Both the position numbers and the translations under genes were made by a program. A stretch of DNA of 64,000 nt from Bretschneidera sinensis (Eukaryota > Streptophyta > Magnoliopsida > Brassicales > Akaniaceae). The stretch lies in the NCBI GenBank assembly GCA_023935145.1, contig CM043699.1, positions 107,277,036 to 107,341,035 of the forward strand, read 5' to 3'. Under the pieces are notes generated by a model. It saw only the letters and a list, made by a program, of their open reading frames with translations, did no database searches and had not been told where the DNA came from. Positions 45,101 to 57,216 of this stretch are shown here, one piece after another; within the stretch, counting starts at the first letter, position 1; each line of letters starts with the position of its first letter.

Positions 45101-48100
45101 TCATCTTTTGTTTATGAACATCAAAATGGGTGTTCATGTTTACATGACCTTTTATTTTACAAAAAGAAAAGGTCCCACCATACACCAATTACCTCCTCCA
45201 AACAACGGTGCATTCACGACGACCACAGCAGGTGATGCGGTTCCACGACAACAACTCATGGCAACACTGTTGAGAGTCCAAGTTTAGAAGACGCACGACT
45301 CGGACCCTAGACATCAGAATGTATTAACATAAAAGGTCTAGACACACGTTTATTAATGCAAGAAGGAAATGACACACGATGATGCTTACCCAACTGACAC
45401 CACTCACACTCTAAAGATGAAACATGATTCAAAGCCAGGACTAACTTCTTCCGTTTCTCCAAAGATGGATGACCAAGACGACAGTGAAACTGGAAAGGAG
45501 ACACATCGTTTGAGCAGAAAGCATACAACAGGTGATGGGACAAGATCAAAATAATAAAAATCGTTGAATCCATGCCCTCCACCAAGAACCTAAGGTTTAG
45601 ATAAAGAACTACTAGAGGGTAAACAAGCAACTGGTGTACCTTTCTGGGATAAAACAGTAGTCATGGAAAATGCTGGGTGAGTTGCCTTGCACCGTAAGAA
45701 CTCATTATACTCAGTTTTGGAAACCGTTAGAGAAGTCAAAAACACAGGTTCACATTCAACTGAATCAGAAGTCACGCCACTAGCAACTAAGGGACGACCA
45801 ACCAAATGCCAATATGTCTCCCGAGTATGTCCATAACGGTGACAGTAAGTGCATTGACGAACTGAACCCCAACCATCACCACCATGACCAATAAATATAT
45901 CACTACCACCAATTTCACGATCATTTCTGCCATTACAACGACTCAGATCACTAAAATCATGTCCACTACTACTACTAACAATGACTCGACCACCTTGTCA
46001 GGCCTGAGTCACGAAAGCAGATTTATCTGAAGCCATAGGAATGGCTTTTTTTTTGGAACTTCAGTTTTTTTTGCCCCCTTGTTTTGGGAACTCCTTTTTT
46101 TGAACTAGTGCTTTTTTTTATATTGCGGGCCTTTTTTTTACTGCCATTATTTTACTGTTTGTTTTGTTTTTTTTTTTTTATGTTAACCCGATCCAACCTG
46201 TGTTGATATTGTATCCTTGTGTCTCAATGATTGCAGCTCATTCAAGTCAAAGTCAACGTTAGTTTAAAAAACAAGAAAAAAAAGTCAAAAGTCTTGTTGA
46301 TCTGAGCTAATCGTTTGATGTGGGTGTGGAGCCCCGACTTGTTCTCATGGGTAATTGTAATTTAAGGGCTTGGATTTATTTGTTTCAGATTAGATGAGGT
46401 TTGTTGTTGGTATTGGTTTCTTTGTAATAAGTTGGTGCATGTGTATGCTCTAACTTGAGGGGGAGTGTTGAGAGTCCAAGTTGAGTCCTAATTAGGCTTA
46501 TGTTGAGTCCTAATTAGATTTCCTATTATGTGTCCTAGTAGGTTTTTAGTCTTACTTAGGTTATCTTTTTTATCTAGTTGATGTCTTCTAGTCCTGTTAG
46601 GTTTGATAATCGTAAGTCTATATATAGGACATATTCATATTATCAATCAATAATACAAAATTCTTTTCAACAAACATCATTCCGTGGCGGCGATGCAGGT
46701 CTTCTAACTCCGCAAGAACGGTCTTTGTTGGCAAGGGTAAAATGGGGAAAAATAGATTTTGTAGTCCCAAAAAGGTGGGATTAGGTTTGTCCCATTGGGG
46801 GGTGTGGAACAAAAATGGTGGGATTAGGATTAGTTTTATCCCATCCTAATCCTACATGAAGAATCAATCCCTCCAACCAAATGTTGGATAAACTATCCAT
46901 GCGGGATTAATTAGTCCAGTCCCACCTTAACACCTCCAACCAAACGGACCCTAAAACCTTTTAGATTTGTATACAATTGTTGTCAGTGTTGTAAATTTCA
47001 TTTCCGCCGAAATGGTCGAAACATTTTGGTTCTAATAATAAATGAAACGAATCACCCCTATACTTCGTTTCGGGGTGTTTCAACCAGATCACCTTATTTT
47101 GGCTGGTGCATGACATGTCCAGAAAAATCACTTTTTTCCTCTCGCAGAAGGACTCAAGCTCGGTTGTGAGGGCTCAGAGACGAGCAAGGCAAAGATTATA
47201 GAGGGGCTGGCTTGGTGGAGGGAAAGGAAGAGAGATAGAGGAAGAGAAGGACAAGGAGCAATAATTTAGTTTATATAGCAAAGTAAAATTATCAAAGACT
47301 ATTGTTTGACAATAATATCTAAAACTCCTTCCGTCTCAATTTATATGTCATAGTGCACTTTTCATCTAATTAAATGATTAATTTTTTAACGTTAAATTAA
47401 TACATTACTTCAAATTTTACAGGCATAGTTTAATAAAGTTAATAAGTATTCAAAAATTATTTTTTTATAATTTTAAATCAATGACATATTCAAGAAAATT
47501 AAAGTCAAAATTGTTTCAAAAAGTCAACTGTGACATATAAATTGGGATAGAAGGAGTAATATTACAATAAATATTTGTATTCTCTATATATTTATATATT
47601 TAAATTTTGGATAGTAATTTGGTCTGGTGTTTGTTAATTCATTATATTTGAATGGTGGTTGTTTTATTATGATATGTATTTATTATTATATATTTTTAAA
47701 GGTATGTAATTTGACACATACGTATTCGAAAATGTTGTTAAATCTGAAACGGCACATCGAAACAGATTGAAACCGAAATATTTCATTCCAATAGGAAAAA
47801 CGAAACGCTATCCGGCTTGAAATTTACAATCTTGGTTGTTGTACGTTTTGTTGCATATAACTCGTGGTATATTCAAGGGTTGCATTTCCCTTGGTGGATA
47901 TCTATTACTGTGCTGCTGATTTCTGTTGGTAACCCTCACTGACTTATTTGTTTGATTTTTTATCCACTTTCTGGTGAATATGTTGTTACCTTTTTTATAG
48001 CTTGCAGTTCCATGATGGTTACGTACTCTATTACACCTCTTTATTTTCCTTTTAGAAATTTTGAGTAACTAGACTTATTAAAAAAAAGTAACTAGCATGA

Positions 48101-48211
48101 CACTATTAAGCTGATTGAACTATGTGATTCATAAATTAATATTTGTTCAATCTAAAATTTAAGATGAACTTTGCTGCTCGCTTTCTTTCCCCTCCTCTCT
48201 CTCTCTCTCTG

Positions 48212-48242
<31 letters not shown>

Positions 48243-51200
48243 CTATATATGTATGTTATTACCTTTATATATCGTAAATTTTTAATCTTAATCCTGTATC
48301 TGAGTTGAAAGTACTTCCAGGTTGCAGATGAACTGGTAGCTGAATTTGCGGATCCTAGCAATAATGGAACATCCCCAGATCAGGTTTTGTTATCTTCAAC
48401 TGTGCTGTTACATATTTTTCTCAATTACTAAAGGGCAAAAGTGGACCTTACATGTTTTTTCAAACTTATTTAACAGCAACAGTACGATGAGAAAAACATA
48501 CGAAGAAGGGTATATGATGCCCTAAATGTTCTCATGGCGATGGATATTATATCCAAGGATAAAAAAGAAATACAGTGGAGGGGTCTTCCCCGTACTAGCC
48601 TGAATGATATTGAAGAATTGAAGGTGCGAGAGCTGCTTTTATTTGCATTTATTATGCACCAAGTATATTTTCTTTGTGGTTAGTGTTCTGAATCTATTGT
48701 CAGCTTATCTGAATCCTAATGTAAATAATGTAGACTGAGCGTCTTGGACTGAGAAACAGGATCGAAAAGAAATCTGCCTATCTTCAAGAACTGGAAGAAC
48801 AAGTAAGAAAAGCTATTTATAGTACTTATCTGGCTCTTATTTCATGATATTGGCATGAGTTCATGCATTTAGGTGAAGGGCTATGTGTTTGATTACCAAT
48901 CTCACTGTTCACGTTGTTCTTTTCTACTCCCATGAAGTACATAGGTCTTCAAAATCTGATACAACGAAATGAGCAGTTATACAGCTCAGGAAATGCTCCA
49001 AGCGGGGGTGTGGCTTTACCTTTTATTTTGGTGCAGGTAGATTTTCTTCCCCATTCTTTTCTCTTATTACTGCTACATCTATTCATTCTTTGTAAATGAA
49101 TATTAGATTCTTGAGTTTATAGATTTTTTGTCCTCAATATGACTTTTCTTCAAGGGTTGTCACCCACTTGGTGCCCTTCAGTATATATGCTTTTTACTGA
49201 TAAAAAAAATAAATTAATTGAAGATATATGCCAATGCTTTGTACTGAAGTTATGCCCAAATGACGCGTGAAATTTTTAATTTTTATTTAAGGTAATGACA
49301 TGATTTGCTTGGTCTACTCAGCTTTGATTATTTGACAAATATACTAGACATTGAAGGAAATGAGGAAAGTAGTGCCTCCTTCATTACTTAGGCTTTGATT
49401 TGAACCATTAGGCTTTGTCTGTTGGGTTGTGACAAGCCTGCTTTCCAGTTCTTTGCATAGAATCATATGCACTTACTTCGGTATATTCTTTTATTTGACC
49501 TCCCCACTTTTGTGCCAAAACTACCTTGTGGTGAATCTTGATATGTGAACTTTCAGTCAATTATTTAGTTGATTCTTTAATTTTCTGATCGTTTCCAAGC
49601 ATTGCTTCTTTTAGTCATACATCGGCAAAAGTGTCATTTTTCCACAACTTTGCTAGTGTATGAGCAGCTTTACTTTCGAAGTACTGTGTTCTGAATCTTT
49701 TGATCACTGCAAACTTAGTTGGGTCTTTGATTTTCTGATAGTTTCCCATCATTACCTCGTTTTAGACATACATCAGCATAAGCGCCAATTCTCTACAACT
49801 TGGCTAGTGTATGAGCTGCTTTACTTTCCAAGTACTGTTTTCTGATCACTACAAAACAACTTTCTTAGAAAACCTCTTGTGTCTACTAAGGTTTCAACCT
49901 ATACTTGTATAGCTTAATGTTCACCATTTATCTGAAGTGACTTTCTGGTCCTTTTGAAGGGTAATCTGTTCCATATAAAAAATTATGGCTGTATGATGTC
50001 TTTCTTTAACGTTCATATCTGTCTGATTTATAATTTACCATATTAGTCGTGTCGTAAGCTCTATCATCACATCATCATATTGTTATCTTTATTGTTATTT
50101 GTTCATCAGCGTCCTCATGCTACTTGTAGTTGTGTAGACACTCCCTCACTCTCTCTCTCTCCATAAGAGAATGCAAATAGTTGGGATGAACGTGCATTAT
50201 TGCATTCATGTTTGTGCAGCCTTGTGGGTGTGGGTAGGGGTAGGTCATGTATGTATAATGCATATGCATGAGTACACACATAAAGCTGAGAAGTGCCAAT
50301 CCCTACAATGTGACTTGCTGGGATTTGATAGAAGGTTTTTTAGACACAAATGAACACACACCACAATCACATATTAGGGAGAATAATTGTAATAACTGGG
50401 CATGAACACACTGCAAACATATTGGGAAAACTTATTTTATAAGTGCCATTTCCAAGGAACTTACTGACCACTAGGGTAGGGGGGAGGGAGTACCTTTTGG
50501 TACAGAATGCATATGCATAGATATGAAAGCATGCATGTGGTGCTTTAGGAAAAACACAGTGTAGGTGATATCAGTATGTCAAGATGGATCAGTAGACTAA
50601 TGTTGTTGTAGAAGAGGTTGTCCATAGAGATGGTGTTGTTGTGTCCAAGAAAAAGCTCAATTGCTTTAATTGATAAGAAGTGGCAGAGAGTAACTGATGT
50701 GGATGGGATGGATTCAGTTGTAAAATCTGTGAAATATGGTTTATTTTACGTGTTAAAAGACAATATGGGAAAAACGAAACTGCACACTGAATGTGATTTG
50801 TGATAAGATGATAGAGTTGAACATGATTGTCTTATAGTTCAGTTGCGTTTCTGAAATGTGCTAATTTTATTGGTCCTGAAGCAACGTCCATTGTCAAAAA
50901 AATGTCCAAGATGTTTGGATTGTTGCAGTTCATTTATTCTGAAGCCCCAATTTTAGACCATGCCAAGAGAAGTTGTACCAGTTTCATCTTGAAATGAAAT
51001 GAGGACAAAAAAGTCATGTTTCCCTCTTAAGGCTAATACTTAGTATTACATAGATATTTTTACTGATTTGTACATCTAATATACCAAATGGAGTGCCATG
51101 TCATTTTTATGCTTTTGAACTTCTCCTCGATATTTCGTTCTCCTTTTTTGTGAGGCCGCTAATCTCTATTTTCTTTTTCATTTACCTCATGACATTTGGA

Positions 51201-51637
51201 AACTGTAGACACGCCCTCATGCAACTGTTGAGGTGGAAATATCAGAAGATATGCAGCTGGTGCATTTTGACTTTAATAGGTTAACATTCTGCTGTGAGCT
51301 CCTAAGTATTTATTGTCACAATTGAGCTGTTTCGAAATACCTCGATTATTCTTAACCCATTGCTTAAGTTTTCCATGTTATACGATATTCTATTTGCAGC
51401 ACTCCTTTTGAGCTCCATGACGACAATTATGTTCTGAAGGCAATGAAATTTTGTGAGAGACCACAGGGTGACGATACAGCACACAATTTTTCAGCAGATG
51501 CTGGTGAAGGTTCTAGCATGCCTGCTATGTACCAACCGCAAATCATTCCTCCCACAAGGATGAACACCCCTAGTAGGTCTCCCACCTCACCACCTCTTCC
51601 TGGAATAATAAAAGCACGTGTCAAACATGAGCATTAA
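42131..51637 (+). CDS. DPB: E2F dimerisation partner transcription factor (DP, DPB-like)
   Basis: DP proteins pair with E2F factors in the nucleus and drive S-phase genes. Nine exons: 42131-42390, 42921-43000, 43243-43286, 48321-48383, 48477-48623, 48734-48802, 48938-49036, 51209-51279, 51400-51637. They join in phase to 1071 bases, 356 residues plus stop. Residues 1-87 are Ser/Gly-rich ([20 protein letters not shown]). [20 protein letters not shown] is a basic nuclear-localisation-like segment. The winged-helix DNA-binding domain spans about 105-185 with [14 protein letters not shown] and the recognition block [20 protein letters not shown]. The dimerisation region follows ([54 protein letters not shown]). 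The tail is Pro/Ser-rich and variable. An in-frame ATG at 42101 exists, but [12 protein letters not shown] matches the family start. The gene looks intact. Intron 3 (5.0 kb) holds nested transposons. Confidence 0.93.
44269..44291 (+). other. G-rich run with quadruplex potential in DP intron 3
   Basis: Seven G, T, six G, T, two G, T, five G on the sense strand, preceded by a pyrimidine-rich tract with a C6 run (44242-44268). Three G tracts of five or more can be subdivided to make a four-tract quadruplex. It is unique in this AT-rich window. Confidence 0.6.
45307..46030 (-). pseudogene. Copia gag zinc knuckle and GAG-pre-integrase fragment
   Basis: On the minus strand, [18 protein letters not shown] (about 45860-45805) is a CCHC knuckle whose last Cys is Tyr. 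45630-45307 has [16 protein letters not shown], then [14 protein letters not shown] and HSDV, the zinc-binding pre-integrase module of Ty1/Copia polyproteins. Stops separate the pieces. Protease and reverse transcriptase are absent. Confidence 0.7.
46466..46672 (+). repeat. LTR of TRIM/Copia family, plus-strand copy
   Basis: Starts TGTTGAGAGTCCAAGTTGAG and ends TTCTTTTCAACA. It corresponds in inverse to the LTRs at 7944-8163 and 8967-9186 (shared 'cctattatgtgtcctagtag'). Confidence 0.75.
47324..47557. mobile_element. Mariner-like MITE in DP intron 3
   Basis: The left arm actccttccgtctcaattta, continuing tatgtca, is matched in inverse by the right arm tgacatataaattgggatag, continuing aaggagt. 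About 234 bp, non-coding. The termini are of the common plant 'ctccctccgtccc' class. The TA duplication is clear only on the right. Confidence 0.65.
48195..48252. repeat. (CT)n(TATC)n(TA)n compound microsatellite
   Basis: CT dinucleotides pass into ctat tetranucleotides and then tatata, about 70 bases before DP exon 4. Likely polymorphic in length. Confidence 0.9.
49568..49860. repeat. 150-bp tandem duplication in DP intron 7
   Basis: Two copies (starts near 49568 and 49718) share 'tttctgat-gtttcc', 'tacatc-gca-aa', 'agtgtatgag' and 'gctttactttc-aagtactg'. They differ at perhaps one base in ten, so the duplication is old. Confidence 0.8.
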
Positions 51638-53083
51638 TCAGCATGTTTCAGGATTTGATCCATCTTACCCTGGGCAGTAATCTCTCAGCATATCTGTATA
51701 TTGTGTAAAGTAATTTGCCGGAATTGGGTGGGCTCCTTATGATGACCCTCACCTCATTAGATTTTGCCCTCATTTGAAGAAACATATGAGGATGAGCAGG
51801 TTAGTCAATTTGTCTGTGACTTTCTAGGGTTATCCATTCTGGCGAGTTCTTTGCTATATGCATATACAAAATTCAACATCATAATTGTTTTTTATATTCC
51901 CTTCCCCCTTTTGTAGTGCTAGAAAGAATTTTTATATTAGGCCGTAGAGTATTGTCCAGATGCATACGGAATTAAAGAAATTAATTCAAAATTCGACATT
52001 CCCTGTATTGCGTGTTGTGTTTATATTACACATTTATATCTTTCATTTATCAGTTAATACGTATTGCTTTTGTTCATTGGTTGGCATCTATACTTGGATG
52101 TTATATCAAAGTCTCAGCTGAAGCTGGTGTTTGCTGAGGGATTGAAATGTTTCTAAGTTGGATACTGGCTGGGTTTAAATTTATTCTTCACATACAAATT
52201 GCAATGGTGTTCAAGTTTCGTGATGGCCATGGTTTCAATCCTCATGATCGTTTCTCTTTGACCTTTCAATCTATATATTATCTCCATTATTGGGTGGGCA
52301 TCGTTAAGTCTCTCTCAACATGTTTGGTGTCATTGCAATTTTATTCACACTAACTTTATATGGTTCTATCAATTCTCATTTTTGATTCAATAGATGTAAA
52401 AATTGTAACTTTTTGGCAAACTCAATTGCTATGAAAATCTGGAATGGGAATTGAGAGCTCCACCCTTGTCGTTTCCAATTCCTTGTACAATGAAGTGAAA
52501 ATTGTAATTTTTGAATTATTGGTGAGGGGAATGGAACTCACGTCTTTATACAGTAAACTGGTGACACAAGGCCTAGAGACTTGGGTCTAAACTCATTTCT
52601 TTTCATACCTGGAATAGGAAATGGTAGCTCCACCCTTGTATTTTCCAATTCCTCAAACAAGGGATGCAATTTTGGCGAGCTAATTCAATCCAATTTGCGT
52701 TCAACCTGGGTTTTGGGCAAGTTCGGATTGGGATCTTTTTTAGGTGGGTTAGATTAAAGTTGAAAAATCTCAACTCGAATTAAATTTGTGTTAACATAGG
52801 GTTGAAAAGTAAGACGTGTAGACGGATTTGAAATAAGATCCATACAAAGAAAAATACTTGCCATTCGTTAGTTATTTGAGGCATTCCGAAAATATCTGGG
52901 TCGAAATATGGCTTTCAAATTAAGTTCCGAATTAATGGATGCTGCCAAAGGTAATGGCGATGCCATACACAAAAGAAAGAGACTCATGGAATGGTTTTCA
53001 ACCTTAACCCAACTTGTAACTGTTGTTCGTATTTAATTATATAATATAGTCATATATATATATAGACTTTATAATAGTGTTTT

Positions 53084-53084
<1 letters not shown>
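51638..53084. other. DP 3' UTR and intergenic region
   Basis: The DP 3' UTR is expected to fill the first few hundred bases. A canonical polyadenylation signal was not singled out. From about 52400 the sequence is low-complexity intergenic DNA containing two related passages, 'ggaatgggaattgagagctccacccttgt' at about 52440 and 'ggaataggaaatggtagctccacccttgt' at about 52611, with no exon. Confidence 0.4.

Positions 53085-53126
<42 letters not shown>
53085..53126. repeat. (TA)n microsatellite
   Basis: About 20 uninterrupted TA units in intergenic DNA. Confidence 0.9.
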
Positions 53127-53130
<4 letters not shown>

Positions 53131-54307
53131 GTATTACAACTCAATTTAAATATGTTTGAATTTCTATAGGATGATTTTTAAGAGAAGTATTATAAGATGT
53201 TTGAACCTTTGTAATTTTAATGTGTGAGAAATATTTGAATTTAAATATGTTAGTTTGGTGTTTTTAAAATTTTATTTGTAATGTTTACCATTTGAAATGA
53301 AAAAATATAATTCATTAATCTAGTCTGACCTTCAGCTCAATTCAATCTAATTTAACACATTAATTTTATAATCTGATCCGATTTTTTCATAGACTAAGTT
53401 AGAGTTGAGATTTTCGTAATTTGCCAGGTTGAATTGAGTTAGTGTTAAAAATATGATATCATAAGTTGAGTTAAAATTAACCTTTAATTTGACTTATCTC
53501 AACTCGTGCACAGCCCTACTTTAAGCATTAGAAATTGCTTTTGGTCTTATTAAGACAATAAAGTCCTCCATTATTTTAATCTAAATTTACCATTGATATT
53601 TTTTGCTTGCTCTACTAATTTACACCATTATAAAAATTTAGGGGAAACAAATTTTATAAAAAGAAATAGCTTTAAATATAATAATTATTATTAAATTAAA
53701 TAATATGTAATAAATATTTATGAAACGCAACGATATTACAACAAAAATAACTAATTCAATAGTTAAGGTATGTATTCCTATTTATTTGGACATTAGTTTG
53801 AGTCTTAGATTTAAATTTTTTCTGATTTTTAAAGTTTTTATAAAAACTTCAATGAAGTGTATACTCAAATCACTGAGGTGTAAAAAATGTACACCCAACA
53901 AAAGAAATACCTAAAATATTGTGCTTGGAGGCGTTTTGCTTACGCCCCAACTCAACAAGCCAAGAAAACACCTTTAAAAACACTGATAATTACAACACTC
54001 AAAACATTTTTGTTATTGAATCTCTGATGAGTAAAAATTTCTATGATCATAATAATAAAAAAAAAATCACCAAACCTAATTAAAAAAAAAAAAAAGAAGC
54101 AATGCTACAATTAAAGATTTCGTGCACATTACAAAGTCAAATTTTTGCTTGTAAATCCACAGTATCTTAGCACTATAAAAAACATAACAAATGTTACAAA
54201 CTATAATATGATAGTTGTTAAATTACAAATATAATTATTATAGGAGTAGGTATTGATGCATATGATTATAATTATTATTAAAATAAAATATTTTTAAATT
54301 TTAACGG
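53127..54307. other. AT-rich intergenic stretch
   Basis: No exon, RNA gene or repeat structure supported. Short open frames here are chance in very AT-rich DNA. Confidence 0.5.
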
Positions 54308-54705
54308 TTAAATTATGAGTTATTATCACTAAACACATTTACATTTACTTTTATGTTTCAATGTTTCTTTATATTTTAAAAATGATCAATTTACTTTTTA
54401 TATTTTAGACGTGTCTAATAAACCTTTCTGTCGATAATTTCAACGAAATTGATATCAACGCATACAAAATTCTTAAGTATTAAACAAGGAAAAAAAATTG
54501 GTTATAATTTTTTTGTGCGTCAGTATTAACTTCTGTCAAAAGTTTTGTGTGCTTTGGAATCAATTTCGTCGGAATTATCACTAAAATGATGTATTAGACA
54601 CATACCTAAAATATAAGAGGTAAATTAATTGTTTTAAAATGTAAATAAGACATTGAATCACATGATAAAATGTAAACGTGTTTGATAATAATAACTCTTA
54701 ATTTA
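54308..54705. mobile_element. Near-palindromic MITE, about 400 bp
   Basis: The left half (taaattatgagttattatca, continuing ctaaacac, then 'acatttac') is complementary to the right half ('gtaaacgtgtttgataata', continuing 'ataactcttaattta'). Complementarity continues inward through 'gacgtgtctaataaac' against 'tattagacacatacc' and 'tttcaacgaaattgat' against 'atcaatttcgtcgga'. The transcript would fold into one long hairpin. Target duplication was not determined. Confidence 0.7.
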
Positions 54706-56829
54706 TTTTCGACATGATGCTCTCATGAGCATGATAAAAAATGATATTTTCTTGGAAACATTATTTATATTTTTAAATGAATATATTTATTTGGAAGCAT
54801 GAAGGGTATTTCAGTAACAAGAAGCAAAGAGAATATGTGACTATGTTATGAGATATACATAATATAAAATTTTATTTTACTTTTAAACCGAATAAAAAAA
54901 ATTATTTTTATTTAAAAGTAGGATGCAGCGTTATGATATGGATTGATTATGATACTGTGCTAAAAGAAATTTTCAGATGAGAGCTCTGCCTCTTTGAAAC
55001 CACAGCTCTCTCTCAATTTTCATTTCTGTGTCCCTTATCTCTTGCTGTTTAATTTTGTTTACCAACCAAGATTCTCAACCACACATTTAAGTCGATTTTT
55101 GTTCATTTTGTTCTCACGTGTTCACTTCAGCTCCACATATTTCAAGTTGCCCTTCAATAAAAGGGTTTGATTTGCTGTCCTGCAAAATATGTAATACAAC
55201 TTTTTACGTCAGAGGAGTCTCTCTCCACTTTTGTTGCCTATTTCTTTTACCAGCAAGATGCCCGTCGATAAATCAGATCTGCTCTGCGCATGGCTCTCTT
55301 TAGTTTAATCTCCTCTTCTTTCTAGTTTCTTTTTCTTTCTTCTTGAAGATAAGGAATTGTTCTTTTCCTTTTATTTCTTTTCTCTCTCTGCCGGCACCCC
55401 CTTTTATTCCGTCCCTCCAATTCCTCCCCTTGTTGGACGAACACAGACATATTCTGCTGCTAAATGGAACCACGACTGGGTTGATGTTTGCCCCAAAACA
55501 GTATCCCTAGAAGCGTAGCCTCATTGAAGCACAACATGACAACGGCCTTCTCGTTCTCGATATGGCTCAACGAAGGTTTAATATCCCTCTTTGTAGAATA
55601 TTCCCTTTGTACTACTATGTAGTACATGCACTACACTATAGGATAGTACAACATATTATTGTGATGATATGAGTCACAATACATTGTTATTTGACAAATT
55701 ATTTAGATATTCTTTCAAGCTGTAATTAGTGGGATGAAGTTGTACTTCTTTGATTGAGTTTATGGGCAGGATACATGTTTGGATTGAGGAAAGAAAAGGA
55801 AAGGATACATGTATTAGCTCTATTTTGTGAAGAAATATACTTCTCTTTCTTTTTGTGTTTTGTTTCTCTTGATCAAAATATAAGGAAATTAAAAGTCTTC
55901 TATCTTTCGTTTCCCTTAATCCAAACACAAGGTAAAAGTTGTGAAGAGAAGAATTTTGCAACTTTTAACTCAATAGTGAGATTGACGAAGAAGATAGTTT
56001 AATGGCATGAGTTACGAAATTATCCCTTGTGTTAGTTGAGTCAAAATAAATGCAAGGACAATTTGTGTCCAAACAAATCTTGGTACAATGTTAACTTGTG
56101 TTTGAGTGGCAAGCTAGCATTGTGTCTAAATGAACGGAGCATATACAGTAAAAAATGAAAAAAAAAGTTAGGATATAGTATTATATGTATAGATATAGGA
56201 TAAAGTTAGAGTAGGACCATCCTTCTCAATTAAGGTTTTATATTGCTGTGTATTTTATGAAAAATGATTATGTAAGTTTGAGTTCGGTTCAAAAGAGTAT
56301 TCGAAAAAGATTTAGACTCAACGGTTGTAAGCTCAAGCTCACAGAATTTGCACTTGTCTTTTATTTTTCGATTCATGTCTTCACATCAAATATTGATTAC
56401 TTTTATATTAGCATGTTATTACTGATTTTAAGAAATAAAATAATAATTTATGATTGCTTTCAAATATTGTATTACCAAGGGTAGTTTTTGAAATTTTCTA
56501 TATATCTCATCTCAATTTCAACGTGCTAATTTTCAAACCAAGATTTAGAATAGGCACAGAATCATGAATTTCCAATGTATCACATGTATTGTTCATTTCT
56601 ATCATATTTATGTGGATTTTAGTTTATGATCATATAGAATTCACATGAATGTAAAAAAAAAAAAAAAAAAAAGCAATGCATACGGCGTAGTGAACAAAAA
56701 TCATTACATTGACCCAAGCTCGAGCCAGGAAATTTTAGTTTTATGACAACATTGAATATGTAAAAATTTATGATAAAATTAAATTTCAAATATTAACTTT
56801 TTTGTTTTAAAAATGAAAATTGGCTATTT
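54706..56829. other. Gene-poor stretch with a pyrimidine-rich, leader-like segment
   Basis: From about 54980 to 55570 the sequence is richer in C and T and resembles the promoter-proximal leader of a plant gene ('ctctctctcaattttcatttc', 'cttctttctagtttctttttc'). It is followed by a GC-richer 120 bases, but no open frame or recognised exon follows. It could be a lost gene's 5' end or a non-coding transcript. The remainder is AT-rich. Confidence 0.3.
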
Positions 56830-57195
56830 TCTGAAAGAACTGCAAAGTAGAAGCCCCAGCACACATCAAAGGCAATACATCATCTGGTGCTTTTTCAACC
56901 CAAATGTGCACACCCTCAATAGCTAAAGCCTAGAATAGATTTGGCTAACCGATCAGCAACCTTGTTAGCATCTCTATGAACATGTGCAAATCTCAAAACC
57001 TTGCATAAGACATTTTACCTCTTCTATAGTGGCCAAAGTCAGGTAGTATTCAACTATAAGTAATTGATTGCATTAACAATAGAGAGAGTCAGATTCCAGC
57101 ATTATCTTTCGAAAAACCATATGTAGCTTCAATCAAGCACGCTTGACACATATCACAATCCACAGCCCCAATCCGGCTGCTATTCGATCTCCCAC
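56830..57195 (-). pseudogene. RNase H domain relic of a LINE-type element
   Basis: On the minus strand, 57000-56942 reads VLRFAHVHRDANKVADRLAK, the C-terminal signature of RNase H domains in plant non-LTR elements (HVxREANxxADxLA). Upstream pieces read LESDSLYC and EVKCLMQGF, and downstream pieces read APDDVL and GAS-like text, in different frames. Several stops and shifts show long decay. Confidence 0.65.
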
Positions 57196-57216
57196 GACTA
57201 GGCTAGTCTACATTTA

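Larger units (their letters stand above)
45268..46672 (+). mobile_element. Rearranged Copia/TRIM-related insertion
   Basis: The left edge starts TGTTGAGAGTCCAAG, the first bases of the same LTR family as 7944-9186, but the rest of that LTR is gone. The right edge is an LTR of about 207 bp (46466-46672) preceded by the tract ttgagggggag. Flanks aacac and aacat fit a decayed 5-bp duplication. The internal part 46150-46465 matches the TRIM's interior in inverse relative to the window. The part 45307-46020 carries Copia gag and pre-integrase frames on the opposite strand, so the element is a chimera or was partly inverted. Confidence 0.6.
44515..46951. mobile_element. Harbinger-type non-autonomous element in DP intron 3, with nested insertion
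   Basis: The left end gggtcggtttggttcacaac and the right end read in inverse (agggtccgtttggttggagg) form terminal inverted repeats. TAA occurs on both sides (44512-44514 and 46952-46954), the 3-bp target duplication of PIF/Harbinger elements. Subterminal repeats of 'gtgggataagattgg' and 'gggattaggattagtttta' type are present near both ends. No transposase is visible. About 1.4 kb of its interior (45268-46672) is a Copia-related insertion. Confidence 0.75.

Noticed and set aside
55400..55570. Possible microRNA precursor in the GC-richer block
   Set aside because: No match to conserved plant microRNA sequences that I know, and no clear hairpin by eye.
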